A DNA stretch of 64,000 bases from Mycobacterium sp. D16R12. Lineage in GTDB: Bacteria > Actinomycetota > Actinomycetes > Mycobacteriales > Mycobacteriaceae. The notes below the pieces were generated by a model, which was given only the letters and a program-made list of their open reading frames with translations, was not told the DNA's origin and did no database searches. The stretch lies in the NCBI RefSeq assembly GCF_002013465.1, contig NZ_MAFC01000005.1, positions 124,001 to 188,000 on the forward strand. Direction: 5' to 3'. This document shows positions 9,383 through 21,564 of this stretch, piece after piece; the stretch's first letter is position 1, and the number at the start of each line of letters is the position of its first letter. A program made the translations under genes and the position numbers.

Positions 9383-9409
9383 GACACCGGCGCGATGAAA
9401 TCTGTGACA
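9383..9409 (-). promoter_or_regulatory. candidate ECF41 promoter
   Basis: On the minus strand TGTCACA (9409-9403) is followed after exactly 16 bases by TGTC (9386-9383). The published ECF41 consensus, from memory, is TGTCACA-N16-CGTC, so this differs at one base. It lies 36 bp before the oxidoreductase start codon and would drive the oxidoreductase-sigma operon. Confidence 0.65.
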
Positions 9410-9434
9410 TACCGTGACCGGGATCACGTGTGGC

Positions 9435-11024
9435 CTACTTGGGCACCTGATACTTCGGGAACACGCCCGTCGGCGCGGGCAGGCTCACGCCGGCCTTCAG
9501 CCGGGTACCGACGGCGGCGAAGTCCCGCTGATCTTCGGACTGGCCCAACAGGTCCAGCAGTGTGGCCGCGGACTCGGGCATCACCGGCTGCGCCAGCAGC
9601 GCGACAATCCGCACCACCTCCAGCGTGGTGTACAGGACGGTGCCGAATCGTTGTTGGTCGGCGGCGTCCTCACTCTTACCCAGCACCCATGGCTCCTGCG
9701 CGGAGAAGTAGCGGTTACTCGCGCTCAGCACCTGCCACATCGCCTCAAGAGCGAGATGCATCGCGGGCACCTCGAAGTGTGTGCGCGCCTGTTCTAACAG
9801 ACTGTCAGCGGCCGCGAGCAGTTCGGTGTCCTCGGCGGTGTATTCGCCCGGCTCCGGCACGATTCCGCCGAGGTTCTTGGCCACCATCGACAGCGAGCGC
9901 TGCGCCAGGTTGCCCAGCTCGTTGGCCAGATCGGCATTGATCCGCCCGATCAAGCCGTCCTCGGTATAACTGCCGTCCTGCCCGAATGGAACCTCGCGCA
10001 GCAGGAAGTAGCGCACTTGGTCCAGCCCGAAGGTATCGATGAGGTTGATCGGATCGACCACGTTGCCGATCGACTTGCTCATCTTCTCGCCCTTATTGGT
10101 CAGGAAGCCGTGCGCGAAAACCCGCTTCGGCAGCTCGATTCCGGCCGACATCAGGAACGCCGGCCAGTACACGGCGTGGAACCGGATGATGTCCTTGCCG
10201 ATCATGTGCACATTGGCCGGCCAGTACCGCTGGAACAGCTCTGACTCCGTATCGGGGTAACCGGCACCGGTCAGATAGTTGGTGAGGGCGTCCACCCACA
10301 CGTACATGACGTGGTCGGGATGGTCGGGTACCTGCACCCCCCAGTCGAAGGTGGTGCGGGAGATGGACAGATCGCGCAGACCGCCCGAGACGAAGCTGAC
10401 GACCTCGTTGCGCCGTACCACCGGGCCGATGAACTCCGGGTGCGCCTCGTAATGCGCCAGCAGCTTGTCCTGGTACGCCGACAGCCTGAAGAAATAGGAA
10501 TGCTCCTCGGTCCACTCGACCGGGGTACCGCTCTCGGTGGCGGTGCGGGTCCCGTCGGGGGCCACCGTGGTCTCGCCGTCCGCGTAGTAGGCCTCGTCGC
10601 GCACCGAGTACCAGCCCGAGTAGGTATCCAGATAGATGTCACCGTTGTCGGCCATCCTGCGCCAGATCGCCTTGGATGCCTCGTGGTGATCGGGGTCGGT
10701 GGTGCGGATGAACCGGTCGAAGGAGATGTTGAGCTTGCGCTGCAATGCCTCGAAGACATCGGAATTGCGCCGCGCGAGCTGCGCCGTCGGAACTCCTGCC
10801 GCGGTGGCCGCCTGCGCCACCTTCAAACCGTGCTCGTCAGTGCCGGTGAGATACCGCACGTCGAAGCCGTCCAGCCGCTTGAAACGGGCGACGGCATCGG
10901 TCGCGACGTACTCGTATGCGTGCCCGATATGCGGTTCACCGTTCGGATACGCGATGGCGGTGGTGATGTAGAAGGGCCCAGACGAGTTCGGACCAGAAGT
11001 GTTCGGAACAGATGATTCAGGCAT
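9435..11024 (-). CDS. metG: methionyl-tRNA synthetase
   Basis: Charges tRNA-Met. About 529 aa from the ATG at 11024. The class I signatures are present: the HIGH motif in [11 protein letters not shown] near residue 26 and KMSKS in [10 protein letters not shown] near residue 310. The anticodon-binding helical domain follows, and there is no C-terminal tRNA-binding extension. The frame is open to 11339, but that extension would overlap the divergent tatD gene and shows no family similarity. Orthologue of Rv1007c. Confidence 0.97.
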   Translation of the reverse strand: MPESSVPNTSGPNSSGPFYITTAIAYPNGEPHIGHAYEYVATDAVARFKRLDGFDVRYLTGTDEHGLKVAQAATAAGVPTAQLARRNSDVFEALQRKLNISFDRFIRTTDPDHHEASKAIWRRMADNGDIYLDTYSGWYSVRDEAYYADGETTVAPDGTRTATESGTPVEWTEEHSYFFRLSAYQDKLLAHYEAHPEFIGPVVRRNEVVSFVSGGLRDLSISRTTFDWGVQVPDHPDHVMYVWVDALTNYLTGAGYPDTESELFQRYWPANVHMIGKDIIRFHAVYWPAFLMSAGIELPKRVFAHGFLTNKGEKMSKSIGNVVDPINLIDTFGLDQVRYFLLREVPFGQDGSYTEDGLIGRINADLANELGNLAQRSLSMVAKNLGGIVPEPGEYTAEDTELLAAADSLLEQARTHFEVPAMHLALEAMWQVLSASNRYFSAQEPWVLGKSEDAADQQRFGTVLYTTLEVVRIVALLAQPVMPESAATLLDLLGQSEDQRDFAAVGTRLKAGVSLPAPTGVFPKYQVPK

Positions 11025-11055
11025 GGTCTGAGCAACTTTATAGACTGGTGTTCTG

Positions 11056-11931
11056 ATGACGCCCGGCAATAAGAGGCAAGCCCCGCCCAATCCCGAGCCG
11101 CTCGCACCCCTCATCGATGCCCATACCCATCTGGATGCGTGCGGTGCGGTCACCGCCGAGGACGTGCGTGTCATCGTCGACCGTGCCGAGTCCGTCGGCG
11201 TGGGGCGCGTGGTGACTGTGGCCGACGACATCGAGTCGGCACGATGGGCGGTGTCGGCCGCTGCCGGAGATCCGCGGGTGTACGCCGCTGTCGCCCTGCA
11301 TCCCACCCGCGCGGGCGACCTCACCGACAGTGCGCGCATGGAGTTGGAAAAGCTGGCCGCGCATCCCCGTGTCGTCGCGATCGGGGAGACCGGTTTGGAT
11401 CTCTATTGGCCGGGCCGATTGGAGGGCTGCGCGGAGCCGTCAGTTCAGCGCGAGGCATTTGCTTGGCACATTGAGCTGGCTAAGCGGACGGGCAAGCCGC
11501 TGATGATTCACAACCGTGACGCGGACGCCGAAGTGCTCGATGTGCTCACGTCTGAGGGCGCGCCGTCCACGGTTATCTTCCACTGCTTCTCGTCGGACGC
11601 CGAGATGGCCAAGAAGTGTGTCGCTGAAGGCTGGATCTTGAGTTTGTCGGGGACGGTGAGCTTCAAGAACGCGCGGGCGCTGCGGGAGGCCGCCGTGCTC
11701 ATTCCCGACGAACAACTGCTGGTAGAGACGGATGCGCCCTACCTGACACCCCATCCCTACCGGGGTGCGCCGAATGAGTCGTACTGCCTGCCGTACACCG
11801 TCCGGGCCCTCGCGGAAATAACCGGGCAACACCCCGAGCGACTAGCGGCGGCATCCACCGCGACGGCATTGCGGGTGTTCAAGATTGTTGATGAGTTGCC
11901 TCCGTGCGATGCTTTCGTTACCGTGTCGTGA
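11056..11931 (+). CDS. tatD: TatD family deoxyribonuclease/hydrolase
   Basis: Metal-dependent hydrolase of the TatD family, 291 aa. The metal-binding motif DAHTHLDA (about residues 19-26), [10 protein letters not shown], the HNRDADAEV block, a FHCFSSDAE block and [11 protein letters not shown] near the C-terminus are all present. Orthologue of Rv1008, lying upstream of rpfB as in M. tuberculosis. A TAGACT at 11041-11046 close to the ATG suggests a very short leader. Confidence 0.93.
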   Translation: MTPGNKRQAPPNPEPLAPLIDAHTHLDACGAVTAEDVRVIVDRAESVGVGRVVTVADDIESARWAVSAAAGDPRVYAAVALHPTRAGDLTDSARMELEKLAAHPRVVAIGETGLDLYWPGRLEGCAEPSVQREAFAWHIELAKRTGKPLMIHNRDADAEVLDVLTSEGAPSTVIFHCFSSDAEMAKKCVAEGWILSLSGTVSFKNARALREAAVLIPDEQLLVETDAPYLTPHPYRGAPNESYCLPYTVRALAEITGQHPERLAAASTATALRVFKIVDELPPCDAFVTVS

Positions 11932-11959
11932 TCAGATCGCCGGGTTGGGTCACCGTTGA

Positions 11960-13995
<2,036 letters not shown>

Positions 13996-13998
13996 GTT

Positions 13999-15483
13999 CT
14001 ACTTGTCACCGAGGTTGGGCGGGTCGTCCATCATCGGTGTCTCCGCGATCACCGGGTACTGCCCGGTGTAGCCGATTCGCTCACGGGCAAGCTGCAAGAC
14101 GCGTTCCCTGGATAGATACCAGCCGATGATGAGCAGCGGCGTGAAGATCGCCAGAGCCACCAGATTCCAATAGTTTTCGTAGCACATGAGCGCGAGCACC
14201 ACCACCAGGAAGACCAGCGTCGAGTATCCGGTGTAGGGGGCCCCGGGCATCTGGAACTTGCCGCGTTGCAGGATGCCGCGTTGCGACCATTGATACAGCC
14301 GCAGCTGACAGATGACGATGGTTGCCCACGAGGCGATGATTCCGAGCGCGGCCACATCCAGCGCGGTCTCGAAGGCCTTGGCCGGGATGACCATGTTCAT
14401 GAAGACGCCGACCACGGTGAAGCATGCGGTGAGCGCGATGCCGGCAAAGGGAACGCCGTTGGATGTCATGCGGGACAACAGCTGTGGTGCACTGCCGTTC
14501 ATGGACATGGATCGCAGAATGCGGCCGGTGCTGTACAGGCCGGCGTTGAGGCTCGACAGCGCGGCGGTGAGCACCACAAAGTTCATGATGTCACCGGCGT
14601 AGGGCAGGCCCACCCGGGAGAAGAACGTCACGAACGGGCTCTCGCCCTCTTTGTAGAGGGTGTATGGCAGCAGCAGCGCCAGCAGAATCAATGAGCCGAC
14701 ATAGAACACCGCGATGCGGACAATCACGGCGTTGATGGCCTTCGGCATGACCTTCTCGGGATTCTCCGTCTCGCCCGCCGCGGTGCCCACCAATTCCACT
14801 GAGGCATAGGCAAAGACCACTCCGGAGGTGACTACCACCAGGGCCAGCAGCCCGGTGGGGAAGAGCCCGCCGTTGTCGGCGAGTATCGAGGGCCCGGTGG
14901 TGGCACCCTCGACGGTGAACCGCCCCGCCAGGAACACGATGCCGACAATCAAGAAGGCCACCAGTGCAATGACTTTGATGAGTGCGGCCCAGAACTCCAT
15001 CTCGCCGAACAGCTTGACGCTGATCATGTTCAGGGTGAGGACGATGACCAGGGCGATCAGCGCGATGGTCCACTGCGGGATGGCCTTGAAGCTGCCCCAG
15101 TAGTGCATGTAGAGGGCGATGGCGGTGACGTCCACGATCGAGGTGGCCGCCCAGTTGACGAAGTACATCCATCCGGCGACGTAAGCGGCCTTCTCCCCGA
15201 GGAATTCGCGCGCGTACGACACGAAGGACCCTGAGGACGGGCGGTGCAGCACCAGCTCGCCCAGGGCGCGCAGCATGAAGAAGACGAACACGCCGCAGAC
15301 GGCGTAGACGAGCCACAGGCTTGGCCCGGCCTCGTGTAAACGTTTTCCGGCCCCCATGAACAGACCGGTGCCGATGGCACCGCCGATGCCGATCATCTGG
15401 ACTTGGCGGTTCTTCAGACCCTTGTGATATCCCTCGTCCTCGCGCGCAAGGCCCGACGTATCGTAATTAGCTGGAGATGCCAT
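13999..15483 (-). CDS. amino-acid permease, APC family (L-asparagine permease-like)
   Basis: 494-aa integral membrane transporter with about 12 hydrophobic segments. It has the amino-acid/polyamine/organocation signature near the N-terminus ([14 protein letters not shown], about residues 29-42) and [15 protein letters not shown] further on. The N-terminal third closely resembles mycobacterial AnsP-type asparagine permeases as I recall them; D-serine/D-alanine/glycine transporter CycA or GABA permease are alternatives. It is the first gene of the block inserted between ksgA and ispE, read against the backbone genes. Confidence 0.85.
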   Translation of the reverse strand: MASPANYDTSGLAREDEGYHKGLKNRQVQMIGIGGAIGTGLFMGAGKRLHEAGPSLWLVYAVCGVFVFFMLRALGELVLHRPSSGSFVSYAREFLGEKAAYVAGWMYFVNWAATSIVDVTAIALYMHYWGSFKAIPQWTIALIALVIVLTLNMISVKLFGEMEFWAALIKVIALVAFLIVGIVFLAGRFTVEGATTGPSILADNGGLFPTGLLALVVVTSGVVFAYASVELVGTAAGETENPEKVMPKAINAVIVRIAVFYVGSLILLALLLPYTLYKEGESPFVTFFSRVGLPYAGDIMNFVVLTAALSSLNAGLYSTGRILRSMSMNGSAPQLLSRMTSNGVPFAGIALTACFTVVGVFMNMVIPAKAFETALDVAALGIIASWATIVICQLRLYQWSQRGILQRGKFQMPGAPYTGYSTLVFLVVVLALMCYENYWNLVALAIFTPLLIIGWYLSRERVLQLARERIGYTGQYPVIAETPMMDDPPNLGDK

Positions 15484-15502
15484 GGGGCGACGGTACCGGG
15501 GA

Positions 15503-16312
15503 TTAGGTCATCGCGTGTGTCAAAAGTGTTATGAACTCCGTACATGTCGGATAGCGGTTTAACGGATCCTTGGCCATGGCCTTGGCGACGATGGAATCGA
15601 AAGCTCGTGGGATGTGCTTATGGCGGTAGGAAATAGGCCAGGGCGTGGCGTTGAGATGCAGGTCGGCGAGCTTCATCGCGGTGCGTGCGGTGAACGGCGG
15701 TTTGCCGTCGAATAGCTCAACCGCGGTGCAGGCCAGCGCATACTGATCCGTGGCCGCCGTGACGGGTTGTCCGCGCAGCACCTCGGGCGCGGCGTAGGGC
15801 AGCGAGGTTTGCACGAGGGGCCGGCGCGGCCCGTCCGCAAGCACGAGTTCCTGGGCGATGCCGAAATCGGTGAGTACGGCGCTGCCCGAGTGCCTGCGCA
15901 TGATGTTGGACGGCTTCACGTCGCAATGCACCACCTGGGCTTCGTGGATGTAGTCGAGTGCTCCAGCGATCTGTTGCAGGGCAGATAGTTTGATGGGCGT
16001 GATCCAGCTCTGATTCGTGCCCACCAAGTCCTTCGCCGAGCCGCCGGTGAGCGCCTCCATGGTCAGCCAGTCCTCACCGCGTTCGTAGACGGTGATGATG
16101 CGGGGATGTGAGAACTGTTGGGCCAACTCGAATTCTCGGTGCAACCGGTCGATGTTCTCCGGATTTCGATGCCGTTGATCCAGCACCTTCAGTGCGATCG
16201 TGGGCCCGTCGTCGTCATCGGCGCGGTGTGCGAGGTAGACCTGTGCCGTTCCGCCACGGCCCACAAGGGCGTCGATGACGTAGCCGTTGAATGCGCCACC
16301 CGGTACAGGCAT
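15503..16312 (-). CDS. soluble Ser/Thr protein kinase
   Basis: 269-aa Hanks-type kinase consisting of the catalytic domain only, with no membrane segment or extracellular sensor. The glycine loop is GRGGTAQVY (residues 18-26), the ATP-anchoring Lys is K42 in ALKVL, the catalytic loop is HCDVKPSN with D131, the Mg-binding DFG is at 149-151, and AAPE marks the activation segment end. Cys replaces the usual Arg in the HRD triplet. It is on the same strand 46 bp downstream of mmpL, so it may be co-transcribed with the transporter. Confidence 0.9.
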   Translation of the reverse strand: MPVPGGAFNGYVIDALVGRGGTAQVYLAHRADDDDGPTIALKVLDQRHRNPENIDRLHREFELAQQFSHPRIITVYERGEDWLTMEALTGGSAKDLVGTNQSWITPIKLSALQQIAGALDYIHEAQVVHCDVKPSNIMRRHSGSAVLTDFGIAQELVLADGPRRPLVQTSLPYAAPEVLRGQPVTAATDQYALACTAVELFDGKPPFTARTAMKLADLHLNATPWPISYRHKHIPRAFDSIVAKAMAKDPLNRYPTCTEFITLLTHAMT

Positions 16313-16358
16313 GCACCGAGGGTGTCACGAGTCACCCAGCGTGGTGGAGGATTTCGGC

Positions 16359-19310
16359 CTAGTACGCGTGTCTGGGGAACTCCGATGGCACCCCAGACGC
16401 TGGATCTGGTCCCGCACCGACCGGTGCGGGGGGTGGCGGTACGTCTGTCGTGGCCCGCGGTGTTCTTGGTGGGGGCAGCGGCCGTGCGCGCACATTCAGC
16501 GGCCACCAGAACCAGCGGCCCAGCAGGGTTGCGATGGCCGGTGTCATGAACGAGCGCACCACCAGGGTGTCGAAGAGCAGGCCCAGACCGATGGTGGTAC
16601 CCACCTGGCCGATGATTGTCAGGTCGCTGATCGCCATGGCCATCATGGTGAAGGCGAAGACGAGACCGGCGGAGGTCACCACACTGCCGGTGCCGCCCAT
16701 CGCCCGAATCATGCCCGTCTTCAAGCCGCCCGGCAGTTCTTCTTTGAGTCGTGAGACCAGGAGCAGGTTGTAGTCGGAGCCCACGGCGAGCAGCACGATG
16801 ATCGCCATTTGCATGACCATCCAGTGCAATTCCTGGCCCAGGATGTACTGCCAGATGATGACTGACAAGCCGAACGATGCGCCCAGGGACAGCAGCACGG
16901 TACCGACGATCACCAGGGAGGCCACGAAGCTTCGCGTGATGAGCAGCATGATCAGGAAGATCAGGCACAGCGCGGCGATACCGGCGATCATCAGGTCGTA
17001 TCGCGCACCGTCGGACATGTCCTTGAATGTCGCTGCGGTGCCGCCCAGTTCGATCTTGGCGTCCTCAAGGGGTGTGCCCTTGACGGCCTCGATCGCGGCC
17101 AGCTTGATGGGTTCGATATGTGAAAGGCCCTCGGGCGACGTGGGATCACCGCGATGCGAGATGATCATGCGCAGCGTCTTGCCGTCGGGGGACAGGAACA
17201 TCTTGAGACCGCGTTTGAAATCCGGGTTGTCGAAGATCTCCGGCGGTAGATAGAAGGAGTCGTCGTTCTTCGCCTTGTCGAAGGCCCTGCCCATGGCGGT
17301 CGAGTCCTTGCTCGTCTCGTCCTGGAGGTCGTACATGCCGGCCATGGTGCTGTGCATCGTCAACATCATGGTCTGCATGGATTCCATGAGCGGGATCATG
17401 TCCCGCATGTCCGCCACCATCTGGGGCATGATGACGTCCATTTTCTCCATGGAGAGGACCATGCCGTCCATGTTCTCGGTGAGCTCGTCGATCTTGTCGA
17501 GCACCTCGAAGATCGAGCGGAACGCCTGACAGATCGGGATGTCGAAGCAGTGCTTCTCCCAATAGAAGTAGTTCTTGATGGGGCGGAAGAAGTCGTCGAA
17601 ATTCTCGAGGCTGTCCCGCATGTCATGGATGGTGCCCTGCAGGTGATGCATGTCGCCGATCATCTGGTGCATCACACCGGTGAGCTCGGTCATGTTGGCG
17701 AGCATCTTTTTCATGGTGGACACCATGACGCCCATTTGGTCGGCTTGGACCTTCATATCGGCCATCCGGTCCTTCATCAGCTTCAGGTTCTGAATCTGGC
17801 CGACGCCTTGGGCGCTGATGAGGAAGGGGATGGAGCTGTGTTCGATCGGGGTGCCCTGTGGGCGGGTAATCGCTTGCACACGTGCGATTCCCGGCACCTT
17901 GAACACGGCCTTGGCCAGCTTGTCGATGACCAGGAAGTCCGCGGAGTTCCGCATATCGTGATCGGACTCCAGCACCAGCATTTCCGGGTTCATCCGGGCC
18001 GGGTCGAAGTGCCGGTCGGCGGCCTGGAAGCCCTGATTTGCCGGGATGTCCTTGGGGATGTACTTCTTGTCGTCGTAGCTGGTCTGGTAGCCGGGAAGCG
18101 CGGCCAGACCGATGATGGCGATCGCCATCGAAGCGGCCAAGATCGGGCCGGGCCAGCGCACGATCGCGGCGCCGATACGACGCCAGGAGCGAATTCGCAT
18201 GGCACGCTTGGGTTCGAACAGCCCGAACTTGCTGCCGATCGTGATCAGCGACGGCCCCAGAGTGAGGGCGACGGCCACGGCTGTCAGGACCGCCACGGCG
18301 CAGGGCACGCCCATGGTCTGGAAGTACGGCATGCGCGTGAAGCTCAGGCAGTACATGGCGCCGGCGATCGTCGATCCCGTGCCCACGATGACATGCGCCG
18401 TGCCATGGAACATCTCGTAGTAGGCAGCTTCGCGATCCAGCCCTTTGACCCGGGCTTCCTGATATCGCCCGATCAGGAAGATGGCGTAGTCGGTTCCCGC
18501 CGCGATGACCAGCACTACAAGGAGATTCACCGCGAAGGTGGACAGTCCGATGATGTGGTTGTCGCCGAGTACCGAGATCATTCCGCGTGCGGCACCCAAT
18601 TGGATGCCCACCATGAGGAGCACCATCAACACGGTGAAGATCGACCGGTAGAAGAACATCAGCATCACGATGATGACGATGAACGTCAGCCCGGTGATCT
18701 TGATCATGCTGCTGTCGCCGGCATGGGCCAAGTCGGTCTGCAGGGCGGCGGGACCGGTGACGTAGACCTTGAGCCCGTCCGGCATCGGCTTCGGGTTGCC
18801 GTGCTCATCCGTCGTCAGTTTCTTGATGACGTTGCGGACGGACTCGATAGATTCGTTCGCGAGCGTCTCGCCCATGTCGCCGGCGAGGTTCAGCTGGACG
18901 TAGGTGGCCTTGCCGTCGGTGCTCTGCGCACCGGACTCGGTGAGGGGATCGCCCCAAAAGTCCTGCACGTGCTGAACATGTGTGGTGTCGGCGCGTAGCT
19001 GCGACACCATCTCGTCGTAGAACTTGTGTGCGCCGGGGCCCAGCGGTTGGTCGCCTTCCAGCACGACCATGGCCGCGCTGTTGGAGTCCGACTCTTGGAA
19101 GAGCCGCCCCATGTTCTTCATCGCCTTCATGGACGGCGCGTCGTTCGGGCTCAGCGAAACGGTGTTCGCTTGAGCCACCTGTTCCAACTGGGGCGCCGAG
19201 AGAGCGAGGATGACGACGACCGCCACCCAGCCGATGATGATGGGGACCGACAGGCGCCGAATCCATTTGGCCAGGAAGGTGGGCTCTCCGTTGGCGTGGG
19301 CCCCGCTCAT
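16359..19310 (-). CDS. MmpL family RND transporter
   Basis: 983-aa mycobacterial membrane protein large. It has two hydrophobic half-sites, each one membrane helix, a large periplasmic loop, then five helices. The second periplasmic loop is rich in Met and acidic residues (about residues 500-680) and looks coiled-coil. Paired with MmpS through an ATGA stop-start overlap at 19307-19310, as in MmpS4/L4 and MmpS5/L5 siderophore and drug exporters. A divergent TetR next to the pair suggests an inducible efflux pump. The cargo cannot be told from sequence. Confidence 0.93.
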   Translation of the reverse strand: MSGAHANGEPTFLAKWIRRLSVPIIIGWVAVVVILALSAPQLEQVAQANTVSLSPNDAPSMKAMKNMGRLFQESDSNSAAMVVLEGDQPLGPGAHKFYDEMVSQLRADTTHVQHVQDFWGDPLTESGAQSTDGKATYVQLNLAGDMGETLANESIESVRNVIKKLTTDEHGNPKPMPDGLKVYVTGPAALQTDLAHAGDSSMIKITGLTFIVIIVMLMFFYRSIFTVLMVLLMVGIQLGAARGMISVLGDNHIIGLSTFAVNLLVVLVIAAGTDYAIFLIGRYQEARVKGLDREAAYYEMFHGTAHVIVGTGSTIAGAMYCLSFTRMPYFQTMGVPCAVAVLTAVAVALTLGPSLITIGSKFGLFEPKRAMRIRSWRRIGAAIVRWPGPILAASMAIAIIGLAALPGYQTSYDDKKYIPKDIPANQGFQAADRHFDPARMNPEMLVLESDHDMRNSADFLVIDKLAKAVFKVPGIARVQAITRPQGTPIEHSSIPFLISAQGVGQIQNLKLMKDRMADMKVQADQMGVMVSTMKKMLANMTELTGVMHQMIGDMHHLQGTIHDMRDSLENFDDFFRPIKNYFYWEKHCFDIPICQAFRSIFEVLDKIDELTENMDGMVLSMEKMDVIMPQMVADMRDMIPLMESMQTMMLTMHSTMAGMYDLQDETSKDSTAMGRAFDKAKNDDSFYLPPEIFDNPDFKRGLKMFLSPDGKTLRMIISHRGDPTSPEGLSHIEPIKLAAIEAVKGTPLEDAKIELGGTAATFKDMSDGARYDLMIAGIAALCLIFLIMLLITRSFVASLVIVGTVLLSLGASFGLSVIIWQYILGQELHWMVMQMAIIVLLAVGSDYNLLLVSRLKEELPGGLKTGMIRAMGGTGSVVTSAGLVFAFTMMAMAISDLTIIGQVGTTIGLGLLFDTLVVRSFMTPAIATLLGRWFWWPLNVRARPLPPPRTPRATTDVPPPPAPVGAGPDPASGVPSEFPRHAY

Positions 19311-19708
19311 GCGGACTTCACAAAGCAGTAGACGTAGGCGCTCACCTCGTTGGTATACCTCTCGTCTTTTATCTCGCCATTTGCCGTGATGCGGCAGCCC
19401 AGTTGATCAGCGTTGCGGGTTTGAGCCAGGATGTTTCCCGTCATCGACGGCGCCGTCGTGACGATCTCAATCGACCACGGTAGCGTCGCCCCGTTGATCT
19501 GGTGGGGCTCCCCTTCCTTGTCGATGTAGTTGATGTCCGCGATGGTTCCTGGCGGCCCGTAGATGTCGTAGACCACATGCTTGGGCTTGGAGTTGTTTTT
19601 GTCGTCGGTCATGCTGCCGGCGTACGTGGGCAGCTGATATGAGCCGAAAATGCCGCGAATCCGCCATACCGCGAAGCCCGCGATGGCAAGGACGAGCACC
19701 ATCACCAC
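19307..19708 (-). CDS. MmpS family transport accessory protein
   Basis: Small single-pass partner of MmpL with a periplasmic beta-rich domain, 133 aa from the first conventional start, GTG at 19708. Starting there removes the positively charged cytoplasmic N-terminus normal for MmpS. In frame upstream, an ATT at 19741 preceded by GAAGGGG with 7-base spacing would add ILSALKRAWIP, matching the family pattern; a stop at 19754-19756 limits the choices. ATT is therefore the more likely true start. The conserved [10 protein letters not shown] opening, the IVTTAPS strand and a late Cys pair (GCRIT, YCF) support the family. Confidence 0.88.
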   Translation of the reverse strand: MVMVLVLAIAGFAVWRIRGIFGSYQLPTYAGSMTDDKNNSKPKHVVYDIYGPPGTIADINYIDKEGEPHQINGATLPWSIEIVTTAPSMTGNILAQTRNADQLGCRITANGEIKDERYTNEVSAYVYCFVKSA

Positions 19709-19824
19709 CGGGATCCACGCCCGCTTCAGTGCGCTGAGAATCGAAGGACCCCTTCACCCGTAGCTGCCGACCAGATCGATTACCGGAAAATGTATGAAGC
19801 GTTCACGTCTTCGCGCATAACGCA

Positions 19825-19838
19825 TAACGTGTGCGTTA
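19825..19838. promoter_or_regulatory. TetR operator candidate between mmpS and tetR
   Basis: TAACGTGTGCGTTA is a perfect inverted repeat with 5-bp arms around TGTG. The half-site is repeated just upstream (GCATAA at 19815-19820 and GCATAACG at 19822-19829). It lies midway between the divergent mmpS and tetR starts, the usual place for a TetR repressor to control both. Confidence 0.55.
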
Positions 19839-19901
19839 CAGGGAACCTACCAGCGGGTAAGTGTGCCCGCAAGTCACACGCCGTGCGTTATCTTGAGACT
19901 G

Positions 19902-20564
19902 ATGACACATCTAGGTTTCCGGCGCGCGCGTTCTGAGGAGAACAAGCGTCAACGTGCGGCAACGATCGTCGAAGCCGCGCGCTCGCTGGCGTTGGAATCC
20001 GGTGTCGCGTCGGTCACCCTCACCGGTTTGGCCAATCGTGCGGGTGTTCATCACTCCGCGGTACGCCGCTACTTCAGCTCCCATAAAGAGGTGCTGCTGA
20101 GGCTCTCGACAGAAGGCATGGCCGCGCTGGCCGAGTCGGTGTGCTCGGCATTGGACGGCTTGCAAGCACGGTCGCCCGCAGACGTCGGGGCTGTGCTGTC
20201 ACGGTCTCTCATCGAGGCGCCGCTGTTCTGCGATCTGCTGGGCAGCCACTATCTGCATCTCGAGCACGAGGTGGAACTCGGCCATGTTCGAGAGGCCCAG
20301 CGTGTCAACCAGATGGCCGCGATGACGATTGTCGACGCGATCGAACGTACGGTGCCGGAGCTCGGCCGCGAGAGTGCGTTGGACATCGTCACATCGGCCT
20401 TTGCGTTCGCCGGGATGCTGTGGCAGTTCACGCATCCTCCCGAGGGCCTCGAACACGACTTCAGTGAAGAGCCGGGCTTTCCGGAGGATTGGGACACCGA
20501 TTTCGCCAGCACGCTCACCCGGCTGCTGACCGCCACATGCATCGGGGCCGTGAAAACGCCTTAG
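19902..20564 (+). CDS. TetR family regulator, probable repressor of mmpS-mmpL
   Basis: 220-aa transcriptional regulator with an N-terminal helix-turn-helix (about residues 14-60, VTLTGLANRAGVHHSAVRRYF) and a ligand-binding C-terminal domain. ATG at 19902 is chosen over GTG at 19863 because family similarity begins there. Divergent from mmpS-mmpL with an inverted repeat in between, so it probably represses the transporter and itself. Its 3' end overlaps the convergent MarR-GNAT gene by 4 bp. Confidence 0.88.
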   Translation: MTHLGFRRARSEENKRQRAATIVEAARSLALESGVASVTLTGLANRAGVHHSAVRRYFSSHKEVLLRLSTEGMAALAESVCSALDGLQARSPADVGAVLSRSLIEAPLFCDLLGSHYLHLEHEVELGHVREAQRVNQMAAMTIVDAIERTVPELGRESALDIVTSAFAFAGMLWQFTHPPEGLEHDFSEEPGFPEDWDTDFASTLTRLLTATCIGAVKTP

Positions 20565-21481
20565 GCGTCGAGGAGCTTCTCGAACCAGTGGTGTGCGTAC
20601 TTTTCGTCGTTGAATGCGGCGACCTCGCGGTAACGCGCCGAGCGGTACATCGCGATCGCCTCGGTGAGCGCCCGATTGGTGTCCAGGCGAATCGTGCGGG
20701 CACCGTGCGTTATCGCCAGCCGCTCCAACTCGGCGAGAATTCGTTTCCCAAGACCCATGCCGCGGACGTTGGGGGAGATCCATACCCGTTTGACCTCGGC
20801 TGCTTCGATCATGTGGCCGGTGTTCCTGAGCAGCTTCAGCCCACCGCAGCCAACGGGCTCCTCGTGCAGGGTCGCGACGAGGAGCAGCCCCGCGGGGGCG
20901 GAGAGTTCGGCATCGCCGGCGGGCAAGGCCAGTGCCGGGTCGAATCCGTTTTCGAGCCGGTTGGCAATCTCCTCAAAATAGGCACGAATGCAGTACCGGG
21001 CCTCCGGTGAGCGGGTGTCCATGACGGCGATCTGCACCTGCGAGGCGACAAAGAGCCGTTCGACCTCGGCCATGGCGTCGGCGAGCCGTCGCCGCTGATT
21101 CATGTTGAGCGGTTCCAGGATCGAACGCGCCAGATCATCCGAGCGGCGATCCAGCTCGGATAGTTCGGCGTGGCCTGCGCCGGTCAGGCGTGCGGTGCGC
21201 ACCCGGGTATCGCCGTCCGCGGCGATCACTTCGATGAGCCCGCCGCCCTCCAGCGCACGCAACAATCTGCTGAGGTAACCCGAGTCCAGGCCCAGACGGG
21301 CGCGCAGCTCGCGGATATCGCATCCCGCCGAAAGCCCTGAGCCATGGGTGCCGATCTCCCACAGCACCCGCGACTGTCCGAGCGGGCGGTCCCGAGCGAG
21401 GTATTCGCTCTCGAGGACGCCTATTCGTTGCGTGACGGTTCTATTGAAGCTGCGTAGGCCGTCGACCAGGGCATCCGTCAT
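20561..21481 (-). CDS. MarR-GNAT fusion: HTH regulator with acetyltransferase domain
   Basis: 306-aa two-domain protein. Residues about 1-145 form a MarR-type winged helix (QSRVLWEIG, LRARLGLDSGYLSRLLRALEGGGLIE). Residues about 150-306 form a GNAT acetyltransferase with the acetyl-CoA loop NVRGMGLGKRILAELE. Such fusions are common in actinobacteria, but their substrates are mostly unknown. The ATG at 21481 abuts a perfect inverted repeat, which argues for autoregulation. It lies divergent from ispE, with 83 bp between start codons. Confidence 0.9.
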   Translation of the reverse strand: MTDALVDGLRSFNRTVTQRIGVLESEYLARDRPLGQSRVLWEIGTHGSGLSAGCDIRELRARLGLDSGYLSRLLRALEGGGLIEVIAADGDTRVRTARLTGAGHAELSELDRRSDDLARSILEPLNMNQRRRLADAMAEVERLFVASQVQIAVMDTRSPEARYCIRAYFEEIANRLENGFDPALALPAGDAELSAPAGLLLVATLHEEPVGCGGLKLLRNTGHMIEAAEVKRVWISPNVRGMGLGKRILAELERLAITHGARTIRLDTNRALTEAIAMYRSARYREVAAFNDEKYAHHWFEKLLDA

Positions 21482-21504
21482 TTATCTGACTTTAGTCAGA
21501 TAAA
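21481..21504. promoter_or_regulatory. MarR operator: perfect 10-bp inverted repeat
   Basis: TTTATCTGAC (21481-21490) and GTCAGATAAA (21495-21504) form a perfect palindrome around TTTA. Its first base is the last base of the start codon of the MarR-GNAT gene, so bound protein would block translation-proximal transcription. This is the typical size and position of a MarR box. Confidence 0.7.
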
Positions 21505-21564
21505 GCCGCGATGTCTGTGCTGTTCGACGGGTAACGGCCAATTGCGCCGCCAGAACGTACCCTC

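Noticed and set aside
11025..11339. Long N-terminal extension of methionyl-tRNA synthetase
   Set aside because: Overlaps the divergent tatD gene and precedes the normal family start at 11024.
17352..18998. 548-aa plus-strand frame antisense to mmpL
   Set aside because: His/Asp-rich composition is the mirror of MmpL codons; no start site or domain.
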